Below are positions 46,038 to 57,850 of a stretch of DNA of 64,000 bases, piece after piece. Made by a program: the position numbers and the translations under genes. Under the pieces are notes generated by a model. The model worked only from the letters and a program-made list of their open reading frames with translations. It searched no databases and was not told where the DNA came from. The DNA is from Ciona savignyi (Eukaryota > Chordata > Ascidiacea > Phlebobranchia > Cionidae). Numbering within the stretch: position 1 is the first letter of the stretch; the number at the start of each line of letters is the position of its first letter. Where the stretch lies: positions 625,238-689,237 of the forward strand of contig CH003236.1 of assembly GCA_000149265.1 (NCBI GenBank), read 5' to 3'.

Positions 46038-49000
46038 GGATGCTGGATCTGAAACATTAAAAACAGGAGGTCGCGTACGTGTTTATTATTACACAGTTTT
46101 GTACATTTATTATAACAAACATTGTTTTTTTTATTCAAATGTCATGAAATTAACAAAACTTGTTACCAAAACGACCATCGTTAAAACTAGATGAAATAAA
46201 CTAAACGATTTTTCGCAACAATGACGAGTATAAATAAGAACTTAACCATCAGCAATTCAGCAGCACTAATTACATCATTCAAACCTTTTTTAATTTTCAA
46301 ACACAGTTTCCAAATTAGTTATAATAAAAAGCCCTGGTCACTTGATTTAGTGTTCTACCTTATACACCTAATTGCAGTATTTAAGTTCATCGATTCTATT
46401 TGGACTCAAAATAAATGCAAAGCGTCTGCACATCGACTATTTTCACAGCATTTTAAAACCGTGACAGCTACCCAATACAAGCGCTTCAGCAGTGATTAAT
46501 GGATTCTTTTCGTGAAAATTAATTTTATCTCGGATTTAAGGAAGACCCGGGACCAAACAAGCTGGTGGAACGATCAATAACTCTGTGTAACCATGCAAAG
46601 CTCTGACAAGCATTTTTTGCTAAGATTTAACCAGTTAGTTAACAATAGTCGAATGAATGTTTATTTTCCTGTGGTATCGGTTTCACAGTTCGCCTACTAA
46701 ACTGCGTTATCTTACCAACTGTCGCTTTTAATTGTTTCCCTGTTAACGTGAAGAATTATTTCATCACCGTATTGGTGTTGCGTTGGTAATACAGTGTATA
46801 GTGTATACCATTATCCAAAACTCGAAATCAATAAAACTAAAACATTTAATTAAAATGCAAAAGCAGGTAGTAAAATATATTTTTTTCCCTTACACAACCA
46901 AAACTCAACTGAACCACCGGCATTATTGCAATGGATAAATATTTAATGAATTTTACTTGCCAGACACTACACAGCGAAAGCAACAATATGCAGATGATCC
47001 AAGATAGTGCCTACCTCGCTATTGTCGTGGTACGTGATCTGAACCGAACACAGCGTGACACAGTATTACCCCCAAACTACTTGGTTATTTCAATGCTACG
47101 CATTCTATAGCGTTTTTACAATGTATCAAACGATTTTGATTAACGAATTTGCGTGTTAGTAAACGATAAATGTCGACTTAACGCGAAGTTGGACAACGAC
47201 GCACTATCCACAAGGAGTGTTCGGTGACTGACTTCCCATCTGTCACATCATACGTTGTGTATGATTTGTCATTGGTGACCAGTTTCCTTTTTAAGCGGCC
47301 TCACGGTTTATAGTTAATAACGCTAGATTAATTACCAAGAAAAAATTGTACCGCAACTTACTTCGAACACTTAAGTATTTATTACTAACCGGTTGAGCAC
47401 CTGTTGACCCAACTTGTTTATTTAGTTTTATTATTGTGTGTGTTTAACGGCTGCAGCTTTGCAGGTTTTAAACTGGTATATTGAATAGTAGTATAATGTT
47501 TTTAACTATTAAGGAAGTATTTAATACGGCAATTAAACCAGGCACCAGAACCGACTGTGCGTTTCTCTGTAATATAACCTGCAATTTATCAATTGTCAAC
47601 TATTTAACTGTCTATTTTGTTTTAAAATAGCTGACCTGTAACTATTTAAGCGGCCTGTTACTATCATGCTTGCTTGTCCTTAAGCACTATGTACATACAC
47701 GTCGTTTTTCTATTGAGGTTATGCCCTAAATTCTAGTAAATTGAAAGCAGAAAAATCAATTGTGACATGCCAGCTAAGCGATTCATAATCACTCAAGCGT
47801 TACGTCGACCTGTTTTACAACCTAAAGCGTTCAGTCTGACCAAATCTTTGCGATGCAACGAATGCTACTTGCAAATTTTATCGCTGATACAAACTCTTAG
47901 TGGTAACAATGTTGGTGCGGGTGATTTTCGAATGACAAGTCCTGTCAGGGCACAATACAATCTAATACAAAAATACCCTTCATACGTGGCGAAAACTTTA
48001 CACAATGCTTTATATCAGCTTGAGACACAGACACCAAGGTGCCAACTAATCTTGTGCTGTGTGCAAAAGATCTGACGTAATGTTCATGCCAGTTCGACGA
48101 AATGTACTAAAACCGCTGTCTTTTGCTGTGGCTTTGCTAAGCATTACTTCATTGTAAATATGACCAGTGTAAAAGCTCAATTCAGTTAAAAGCCCTAAAT
48201 GAACACTAGACAGCCCATATCTACCTGACTGTCAAGTAAAACACCGGATGATTAGTACGCAGGATTATACGTCGACGAAGTGCGTTTTTAGCTTAACAAC
48301 CTCCTTGAAAGTACTTAAAACCGTTCAAGTTGAAAGGTAATTGCTTAGCTTTCACGTATGAGGGTATGAGCAATACTGTTCTACTATTCTGCGCACGATT
48401 TCCCTCAATGCCCGGAAGGCGAACGTCAAGAAAATTACTGAAGCGCGAAAAACAGAAATAACACAACACGTTCCCTTGGTACTTCTGAACCCGGATGTGT
48501 ATTTAAGCGTTTGAATTTATTTATACAAGACGTAATAATCATTCGCAACGATCGGCGTGGTCTAAGGCCGTGCTTTTCATACTATGTGATGTGACGTGTT
48601 AACATGCTTCCTCAATATGCTTGGAATAGGTAACATTTCTTTCAAATAGATTTATACTGAAAACAATATATATATATATATATGTCGAATATAACAGACC
48701 GGAACATTTTTTAATTCATAGTTTTTTTGTAAACAAATAAGAATTTTGCAATCTTCGTATTTTTATATATTTTTTATTATTTCTGAAAACTACCGCGTGC
48801 CGGAAGCCAATGGCTTACCACCAACAGCACTGGTATGGGACTGAGATATAAGGATTACTATTTATTGTAAATAAGTGATGAGTGTCTATCTAGTCAAAGT
48901 TGATTGGATCATATGCTACCGTTTTGTGTTACAGTTTCTTGTTTGGACCTTTACATAAGTCAGTTTGCATTGTTTTTTTTGTTATTTTCTGTTTATTAGC

Positions 49001-50243
49001 ATAATATTTACACGTTACCCAGCGAGCCGGTCGAAAATGTGCACAAATATACGATAAAAACAGCGAGTTATAGCATTATGTTTGACAGTTATTATTACAT
49101 TATTTGAGTTATGTACGAGATTAACAATTAATATAAATTTTTATTTTGCAGGATATGAACGGGGCCTTATTCTCTGTGCCGCTAGAATCATATTACTTAA
49201 GACTCGGGTTAAACGCACCAATTTTCCTTTTTTCCCTAATCGTTTGTACAATTGTGAACGAAGTAGTTTTTTTGTAATATTTTAAACATTATTTAACAAC
49301 TATATCTCTTTAATTTCTATATTGATCGAATCATCTGTAGGGGCTACAATATGTTTGGATTTATTTTAGGTTGCAATAAGCTCCGCTAGGTGGATTTTTC
49401 GCCAAGGCGCCAAACAGGACCTCGTAAAGAGCCAAGATGCTATTGTACGGTCGTGTGGCCGAATGGTTTACGCGACCGATACATATACCGACTCTTATAC
49501 AAAAAACGGTCCTAGCGACGAGCCCATCATGGGTTCGAAACTTGGCTCGGTAAAAAAAAGAAAAGAAAAAAAGAGCCAAGATGCCACCGTTTGGACACAA
49601 CACTTAAGGTAAACTAAAAGTAGAAAAAGGAAGGAGTACGAAAGCGTGAAAAACTGCAGCCTCAAATAAAGATTCGGACGTTAGGGCTGGGATGTAGTTT
49701 GGATTAGTTCAGTGGTAGCGGTTCGAAATTCGACTGGCCCGTGTTTTTATTTGATTAAAAAATGCAGCGCAATAAGCCAAAACGATTTAATTAAAGTACT
49801 ACAGATAGAAAGATGATTTATAACATTGTATATACGCGATCTACACAACGCCTGCGCGACTTAAAAATAGCTTTTAAAATGGAAAAAGTATTTCTGTATT
49901 TTCCATCTTTCTATATGCCCACGGAAAATATAAAATTCCAGTAAAAGTACGGTTGTTGTTTTAGCCGAAAAATCAAAAATCTTCGCAAATTCACAACCAG
50001 TTTTGCTTTAATTAAAAATATATTTTTTACCAAGGCCTTTAGAGAATACATAGCTTTATTAGTTTAATAATACTTTGCCCACATTTCACATAACATCATG
50101 TAAGACAAACAACTATAACACATGAACCTTTACTAGGAGTACTGTTTATCGAACCAACAAATTGTTTTGAAAATAATGAATATAATACGGAGTAAGCATA
50201 GCACGATAAGCTTTGTACAAAGAATACAACAATATAACATAAT
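46038..50243. other. 4.2-kb region without a supported gene
   Basis: Lies upstream of GCNT and downstream of the orphan secreted gene at 50244. It holds a TA microsatellite near 48667-48682 and a tRNA-headed repeat at 49445-49575. A 102-codon frame at 47767-48075 has no recognised similarity and no clear splice context. The GCNT leader exon and promoter probably lie near 46.1-47 kb. Confidence 0.5.
49445..49575 (+). repeat. tRNA-derived SINE with A and B boxes and an A-rich tail
   Basis: TGGCCGAATGGTTTACGCG (A box), then ATCATGGGTTCGAAACTTGG (B box), then an A/G-rich tail (AAAAAAAAGAAAAGAAAAAA). The A-to-B distance exceeds that of a simple tRNA but would suit a long-arm tRNA-Ser/Leu ancestor. 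The acceptor stem does not close, so I do not call a functional tRNA. Confidence 0.6.
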
Positions 50244-52028
50244 TTAATCGAGTTTGCAATGATATTCGTAGAGACTGTTTGGTTGAAGTTCACATTTCAG
50301 GTTCCCAGTGATTTCGGCTCTTTCGGCCACTTCCACTTCCGCCATCTTTGAGCCCTGCAAGTGGAAGAGTGGCTTATTAGTAAACTACATCGTACAATTG
50401 TAAAGTTATCAAGAAAATGAGCCTAATAACGTGCAAAAGTGCACTTTTCGGCTATGTGTCTGTTATGCAAGTGCGAGGACCTTTCTTACTCCAACCAAGT
50501 GGTACCAAGTGCAAGTCCGACCGATAATTGTGGTGGTTTAGTGCGACGTCTTTTGGCCGAAAGGTTGTAGGTTGAAAACTGATCACTATCTAGTTAATTA
50601 TGGCTTTGGTTAAGGCACTTACATTGCCTGAACGCAGTGGAATAATGGGTTCTATCAAATTGAAGGAACGTCTAAATTACACACAACACACTGCAATAGC
50701 TCCGGATTGCCCCGTGTGTTTACGCCACTTGCGTTTCCCAATTACGGGAATAAACAAACATGAATATCCTATTCTAAGTGTTTGTCAACCTTATTATGTT
50801 CGTAATTAGTTCATATTCTAACGCAGTTTATGTTGATTCAGAAATAAACCGTCGTGGAACTAACGCCACCGACCCAGACACAGACTAGTGATCTAGGTTT
50901 TGAAACTAAACCATGTGAAAACAGCTGCTTTATTCATCGGTACATACCCTGGATTTCGTACAATCCAACTTCCCATCGAAGTATCCGTTGATTCTTTCAT
51001 GATTGCCGGTACACATACATATGTGACGGCGGGTTGTAATCCTGTTGTTTAGAATCAGTAAACATTTATGTTGGTTAAGAACTTGTTTAAGATCTTGAAA
51101 GGAAAGCTTGTAATTATCCCGGTCAACGGAAGACGGATTATCGCCTTACATTTTGTCCTTAGCCTTATACGAGGCCACGTTATTTTGAGATCTATGCAAA
51201 GTTATTTAAGAAAGTTATTTTTTGGATGACTTATATTTAAAAAATAAAATGCAGTTGGAATAAACAGCATTTGGCTTTTACGTAAAGACGATAACTACCG
51301 TTATAACCAAACCTTATACGCAATTAGACATATTGTTAACAATCCAAATGATTATTTTACCACTTTTTATCGCAAGTTATGATGATTTTCTCCAATACAT
51401 TGTCTTTGGTGTCGTGGAAATCGCATTCGCCTGTGGATGTAATTAATTGGTTGTTATTATTATATGCAAGTTATTGTTTAATTTATTTATCAAACAACTA
51501 TCGCCTATTTGTGAAGTAGTGATTTGAACTCTAATAGGCCTACACAATATTCAATCGTGTATAATCTACGGTGAGCAAAAGTTGGAAACAATTCTGGATA
51601 CAAGCTTGTGATCGGTTGACGCCACCGACCCATATACATATTGACATAAATGCACTTATCGAAGTTTCCAGTGGCCCTTGGTTCAATGCTAGCCAATAAT
51701 ATAATAAAGATTGCTTGTTTTTGAGGAGTCGTTATCCCGCGAGGAATACTCGACCATTATTCAGCAAATAGTACAAAACGGTGTGTGAGCTAAGCAATCC
51801 TGGGTTTGAAGCCGAGCTAGGTTAACCAACAAAAACTTTATGAGTTCCATTGTTTTTCTATGTTTACCGGAATAGAGGTTGTAGGTAGAACATACGCAAT
51901 AACGAAGCAGTTTGACGTCACAATTGCACACTGTCAGTAGTAAATATACCACGCAACTTACATCTTCTGGTGACAAGTCCTTCCACCAACACCAACCACA
52001 ATCCAAGTAGCAGAATTATCCGCAGCAT
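50244..52028 (-). CDS. Orphan secreted protein with eight cysteines
   Basis: Not a family I recognise. Four exons, 52028-51962, 51430-51361, 51041-50948 and 50354-50244, join with consistent phases (1, 2, 0) to 113 residues. Each has a standard GT donor and a pyrimidine-AG acceptor. Exon 1 is a clear signal peptide (MLRIILLLGLWLVLVEG) followed by LVTRR, a possible processing site. The mature part has Cys pairs in CEC at its start and CMC in the middle, single Cys in IITCDKK, GKLDCTK and LKCE, and one near the C-terminus (YHCKLD): eight in all, enough for four disulfides. Exon 3 contains HICMCTGNHERINGYFDG. The coding assignment rests on phase, splice sites and leader rather than homology. It could be an immune or signalling peptide. 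The intron between exons 3 and 4 carries a SINE. Confidence 0.62.
50540..50780 (+). repeat. SINE-like copy, antisense in an intron
   Basis: Contains GTTAAGGCACTTACATTGCC, GAACGTCTAAATTACACAC, AACACACTGCAATAGCTCCG, GCCCCGTGTGTTTACGCC, TTTCCCAATTACGGG and the tail AATATCCTATTCTA. The order matches the reference copy at 40985-41283 in the opposite orientation. Confidence 0.75.
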
Positions 52029-53484
52029 TGTAAACACTTTTGTACGCAAGTCAAATATATTATAAAAAAAAAGATCGACAATTTTCTAAAAACAAATTTT
52101 AATAATAAAATCACTTTAATGAAATAATTTTATTTTAGGGAAAAACAGACTATAAAAAAAAGAGAAAAAAAATTTGAATTTTTTTAAAATTACAAATGTC
52201 TACGCCTTAAACTTGTCCAACAGTGACATATGAAAAGAAACACATTTTATATTTATTGTAAAACACTCGTCATATATTATACCAATTACTTCTACATAAC
52301 CCCGTGTTGTACAACTAGCTAACATAATTATAAGTCCAATAGAGACCAAACTGCACATTGGGCATTATGACATAAAAACGGAGATGGTCAGATTTATATA
52401 CGTATAGGGCGTGGTTAGGGGGGGGGGGTGTGCGTGGCGAATTAAAAAAAGGATTTTTGGCAATATCCTTTCGTATTGTTGAGTAATAAATGGAGTTAAA
52501 CCGAACTTTTTAGCTAAAGTTTTTGCATCATTGTAAACTTTTTGAAACAACACATAAATACAGGTTTGATTATTTTTGGCAGAAATTTATTATATATATG
52601 TTTAAAATATTTACATCGAATTTCGCATTATTTACACCGTTAGAAAAATATATTTGAAGTTTTGTAACGAATTCTAGCACATTTGTTATGTAGCAGAACA
52701 ACAAACAACTTAGGAAGAACCCGCTTAAAAGCAAGTTTGTATGAAAGACGACTGCGGCCGAAATTTAATCACTCAACTGATACATACGTAAAACGAATCT
52801 ACGTGTAGGTCGGTCCAGTTAGAACATGGATATTCCACAGGTTACCATGTGTCTATTGTATGTTCATCGAAACAACAACTTGCTTGTGTCCTACCACACA
52901 AACTAAAATCAAATGGCTGGTGTCGAAACTCATGCCAGCTCGGCAAGCCGTGGCATTTATAGGACGGGACAGAAAGTGCATAATAAATATGTGTGGAATA
53001 TTGCATTTGTTTAGTGTTTTTGTTTATTTTTAACGAACAAAAATTTTAAATGTGATATTTTGGAAAACAAATTTGTTTTGAGAAAAAAAACAAATTTGTT
53101 TTGAGAAAAAACAAATTTGTTTTGAAGAAATTAGAAAAAATGTTCGGTTGAAAAACGATAAAATGCGTGGAGGCGATATACCTCACATGTAGTAATAAAG
53201 TACACAAATAATAGAAACAAATACTGTATTTACATTTTAAAATTAAGATTATTTTTTATTTCTCAACCAACGAATCGATTTGTTCTGGTAGGTTTTATCG
53301 CAAGTTGGTTTTCCAACACAAATTTCGTCAGCAGTGGATTGACTGCTGCGGCGATGAAGTTTTCAGAAATCGGCGTTTCACGGCCCTAATAATCATTTTA
53401 CGCTGTGCTGGGTAGTTTTGAAAACACAGCAAGTTTGAACAGTTAGATCATTTGTCATGCGTGTTTGAGCTTAAATATGAGAAA
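52029..53484. other. Intergenic region between divergent genes
   Basis: Lies between the orphan secreted gene (-) and the ZP gene (+), so both promoters should be here. It contains a G run near 52421-52430 and a short tandem repeat at 53066-53125. No gene is supported. Confidence 0.55.
53066..53125. repeat. Three tandem copies of a 20-22 bp unit
   Basis: ACAAATTTGTTTTGAGAAAA repeats three times. The core ACAAATTTGT is itself palindromic. Confidence 0.85.
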
Positions 53485-56400
53485 ATGGGATTTCTGAAAT
53501 CTTTAGTGTTGTTGCTTATTCTAAACAGTCAAGGTGTGTACTGTTGTGTTTCTAATATTCAAACTAATATGTAGCGACAGCCCGTGAATCCAGTTATGTG
53601 TTTGGCGTCAAATTAGCTTAAGTTACGCGAACATTGTACAATGATCAAAACCGACATCAAGAAAACCAGTCATTTTATGTTAAGACATTGGTTTAACATA
53701 CTTTAGGTGGAGTATTGGATTTAGTATCAAAGCAGTTTTAAATTAATCGCTCATTGTATAACTTCGCTGTTATTGGCGTGGGTTGAAAGATATGAGCCAA
53801 TAACCGAACCACATCTAAAGGTATCCCATCCCAGGTGTTGAGATTTCATTTATTTTCATATAAATTAGGTGAAATTCGGATTAACACCTGGCCCTGTGTA
53901 ACAGGTGCGCACATGATCAACCAGTATTGCGTGCTACGAGAATGGGCGTTACTGGCAGTCGCACAAAAGAGTAGAATGTGAAAACCTTTTAATGAATCTA
54001 AATTGCTGAAAGATATTAATCTCGCTTGGTGCCAATTTTTGTCATGGAAATTACGTCATTGGTGCGCATTGGGGTGAAACTTATTTAATTGTGTCATGGT
54101 CTGACACCTCTGTTTATGAATACCAATAACTAAACAAGATTCATGCGAAACGTTATTTTAGTTTAACCTCGAGGCGTGCGCTAAACGGTGAATCATTTTT
54201 AACCCAAACATCACGTATATCACATTGTGGCGTCTAATGGTAACTTTATTATGACGCCATATAAGCCAATCTGTCGTCACAGTCCTCAATATTTTCAAAT
54301 TGAATGAAGGTGCGAAAAAGTTAAAACTGGTTTAAAATTAGCAACTAAAATGAATATGCTCCACCCTTACGGGTTTAACCCAAATTTTAAGGAAAGTAAG
54401 GCTTAAGGGCTTCAAGCGAGGCTCCTTTACTCTATGGAGAATGAATTTACGTGGAGCTTATTAGGGTCTTTGTACAAAAATTAATCAATTTTTTTACAAA
54501 ACTGACCGAGACTTTGCAACGTGGTTTTTACATCCAGTTGTTTGGTGTATTACAGTGATTTTGAAATTGAAACTGTCAGAACTTAATGGAAAACTATGGT
54601 AAAATAATGGCATCGACCCAGTAAATAAAATGTTATCTTTACAGGTTCCCTACCCTCACCCATCTCTCTCCGATGCTTTCATGACGTCATCCGTATTGAC
54701 GTCAGTGCGCGGTACTTGGACCGACTGAAGGTCTGGGATGATGTCACAGTCTACGCCAGTGAGTTTGATATGAGGGATGACGCGTGTTCAGCTAAACTTG
54801 TGAATCACACGTCAGAGGGGAAACCACCGGTTTACAGGTGAGTTTTGACCAAATGAAACAGAGATAATTATGTGAGTTTATTCTATATCAGCTGTCCATG
54901 TAGACCAGACATGGGCAACTCATGGGCAACATACGTTCCACAGGCCGGGTCCGGACCGTGAAGGGATTTTGACCGGCCCGCAGACTGTATCTAAACATAC
55001 CATGTAATTAAGATAGTGAATACTCTTCATGTAATAATCCAGCCAACTAACTTCATATTCCCACATTTAGCCCGCTGACTAGAGAAGCTGCACCCCTTGA
55101 TGTAAACTGTAGTACTGATTAAAGTAGTTGGTTGGCATTGGCAAGATAGTATTTGAACAGGAATGACTCTTTTGATTGAACTGTTTCAGAATTGAAATTC
55201 GCGAACCATTCCATTCATGTGGCACAGTGGCTCGTATAATTGGCAACCCGAGTTCTCGAAATCGAAGAATCGCGTTCCAGAATCGTTTGTGGTGGGTACA
55301 AAGGAAGAATAATGACGTCACAATGCCATTTCGATTGTCCGACATTGAATGCGTGTTCTCTAACGAAAGTTTCATCGAAAAAGCGATAAAGCCAATGTAA
55401 GGTTTTTGGAGTGATATCATTAAAATCTACTTGGCTATAAGCTGCTTTGATTGTGTTTTATATGTGCGACCGGTTAGCTTAGTTGGTAAGAAAGTCTGCA
55501 GACAGCCGTATGCCGGCGACCAAAATATTGTCGGATAGAAACCATGCTTGGAAATCGGCATGTTGGTTAGTGTTAGTTTATCACTGTTATCACGCATATA
55601 TATTGCCCACGGTTTAGTTGCTGGTGTTAATACAGTGTGTTGAATGCGGCGGATACATTGCTTGCGATTTCTGTACAACTTACCTGAAATGGGTCGGGTC
55701 AAAGGAAATGTGCTGCGAGTAGTAAGTTGCTTGGTTTCGCAACGTAATATTACGACAGTCTGTCATTACTATCTCGCTCAATTTATTCTTTATCTTGCTC
55801 CATGCTTTTACGTGGTTTGATCAAGTTTTTAGTAAGTGAAAATGTCCTCTAAGTGGTAATTGCCAACTAACTTATCAGTCTAATTCCCGCAAAGTGTACA
55901 AATATTACCCCATTATTTTTAGTCTACTACTCTACTCCCTACATGTTATCCCTAAATAATATAAATGCTTAAACCAATCTCAATCGTAATTTTTCCTAGA
56001 AGAGAATTGCCCTAAATCTTAAAATATCACCCAGTAAAAAACACTATGCAACTCAATTTCTTGTCAGTAGGTATTATGGCGAACGACTGAACTATAAAGA
56101 CAATAGTTCAACCCTGGATTATGCCGGAAAAGTTACTCTCCTGTATTTTTAACAGCCTAGTTTCAAATCTGTAGAACGACTCGTCGTTTAGTAAAACCCT
56201 TCCTTACATGTATAAATCACGATCAATTTAAACGTCCAGCCACGTGTTGCAGTTGTTGTGATGCCGTCACTCTCTTCAACACGTCATCAGGTGACGTCAG
56301 AGTAAAGATGGAGTTGTGGAAAGATCCCCCGGAACCACATGCTGCACAACGATCTCTGTCACCTCCATTTCTGTACGAACTTGGTCAGGTCAGTAGATTG

Positions 56401-57773
56401 TTTAAATATCACTTTACTATTTGCACAAAAATTAACTCTGTACAAACATTTCGTACCCACTATAAAAGGTTACTTATATATATTTTATTGGCCTTAGCCC
56501 TCAAAATATAAGTAGCGAACCCCCACTCCCTTAACTTCACTGTGTACGTAAGGCGTCTTTGATATCTTTATTAAACAACAGCCCCATTAGTAATATTAAT
56601 TGTAGATTCAAAACCATTATTAAGTATGTCTCCCCAGTTGTTTTTATTTTTTTGAACCGCAGGACCTATTCGTGAGTATTCGTCTGGTCGGAAGTGAAAA
56701 TATCCGACTGCAGTCTTGCTACTTGTCCTCTGGGTTCGATGGAAGGTCCAATAGAAATCTTCTAATTGGAAATGGGTGGGAGATTTTCATATATGTTGGG
56801 GTCGCCCCCATTTTTATATCTTTTTTTCTTTAATCTTGTGCAATTCGGTGTTGCTTCAACCTAATTATCGATTAAATGTACCCTTGTAATATCTCAGGTG
56901 TCCGGTGGCAAATGCTTCTCGAGTCTTGAAGACGGGAAATGGGTCAATGACGTCATTTGTCTTCCCGGTTGTTATGGTCCAAACGTTGAGTTTCTATGTT
57001 AATTGTGACATCACAATTTGCATTAATCCTTGTATTCCAAACGTGAGAAATAAGTTTCTTTTGTACGTATATTAGAACTTACAAACGACGATATGACTGT
57101 GAACCTGGGGTGGTCAAATGAACGGCTTGTTGACTTTTCCCCCTTTTACTGTTCTCCATTTGAAAATCTTAAGTTATCGAAGGACAATTAAAAAAACAAC
57201 CTAAAACTATAAATTATGTTTGAAAGCTGTCAATTAGGGCTGGGTTGAAGCTTAACCAGCGACAAATTTATACATAGCAGATAATCAATATAAAGTTCTA
57301 TTGTCGTTTAAAAACTTTCTAATTTTTGCTCCAATCACAGTGTACGGCCGTCCGCCCAGTCATCAATGCAAGCCCTTCACTCACGAAAGGTCCAGTTCAC
57401 ATACACTTCCCTGCAACACAGACTTCGTCCGTGACGACGACAACGTCCACTATGACGTCTCAATCACAACGCACCAAAGGTAAAGTAGCATGATTTATTA
57501 TAACATGTTATATACTACCTCAGTATTTTTTTACGAAACTTGTAGAATGTTATAACTTCAGGTCCTAACTACGTCATTCCAATTCTTTTGATCCTGTCAA
57601 TCACGGCGTGCGTTTTGCTCCTTGGCGCCCTCTGTTACAATTTATCTCGTTCGCACGGAGCCGCCAGGAGGCACCAAATACAACGTCGACTTCGTAAATC
57701 GACGTTTGGTGGATCACAAATCGATCTGTACAAAATGAAAACCGAAGAAGCAATTGATACTGGAGTGGATTAA
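53485..57773 (+). CDS. Zona pellucida (ZP) domain transmembrane protein
   Basis: Eight exons: 53485-53533, 54645-54837, 55190-55396, 56253-56388, 56663-56775, 56898-57042, 57341-57479, 57562-57773. Phase is continuous and they encode 397 residues. ZP domains polymerise into extracellular coats and matrices. Order: signal peptide (MGFLKSLVLLLILN); ZP-N half with RCFHDVIRIDVS, SEFDMRDDACSAKLVNHT, a FHSCGTVARI block of the CGT type, and a FQNRLWW strand; ZP-C half with VRVKMELWKDPPEP, LQSCYLSSGF, CPVANAS, FVFPVVMV and FYVNCDITICINPC. A Ser/Thr-rich stalk of about 40 residues (VTTTTSTMTS) ends in RTK. Then come one membrane helix (VIPILLILSITACVLLLGAL) and a basic tail of about 50 residues. There is no EGF or other added domain. 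In an ascidian, a vitelline-coat or epithelial matrix role is possible but unproven. The start is the second of two nearby ATGs; the first frame stops at once. Confidence 0.88.
54905..54985. repeat. Short interspersed repeat in a ZP-gene intron
   Basis: GACATGGGCAACTCATGGGC, then GGCCGGGTCCGGACCGTGAA and GACCGGCCCGCAGAC, resemble a class of interspersed repeats with a GGCCGG...CCGGCCCG palindromic core met in several animal genomes. This is recognition from memory only. Confidence 0.45.
55465..55715. repeat. Composite of a tRNA-like head and a reversed SINE tail
   Basis: GGTTAGCTTAGTTGGTAAGA is a tRNA-like head on the plus strand. From about 55590 the sequence reads as a minus-strand tail (TGCCCACGGTTTAGTTGCTG, then TACAGTGTGTTGAATG). 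Two insertions or an inversion must be involved. It lies in the intron between ZP exons 3 and 4. Confidence 0.5.
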
Positions 57774-57789
57774 ACTATAAATTATATAA

Positions 57790-57850
57790 CAATTTATTTA
57801 TTTCGATACGATGGACTTATTTCGATACGATGGACTTATTTCGATACGAT
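57790..57850. repeat. Three tandem 21-bp copies just after the ZP stop codon
   Basis: TTATTTCGATACGATGGACT is repeated three times in the likely 3' untranslated region; the last copy diverges at its end (ATGCACAAATTG). A further GTATCG-type element follows. Confidence 0.9.

Noticed and set aside
47767..48075. 102-codon plus-strand ORF
   Set aside because: No similarity, leader or clear splice sites; base composition like its surroundings.
49445..49575. Functional tRNA gene
   Set aside because: A and B boxes are present, but the acceptor stem does not close and an A-rich tail follows, as in a SINE.
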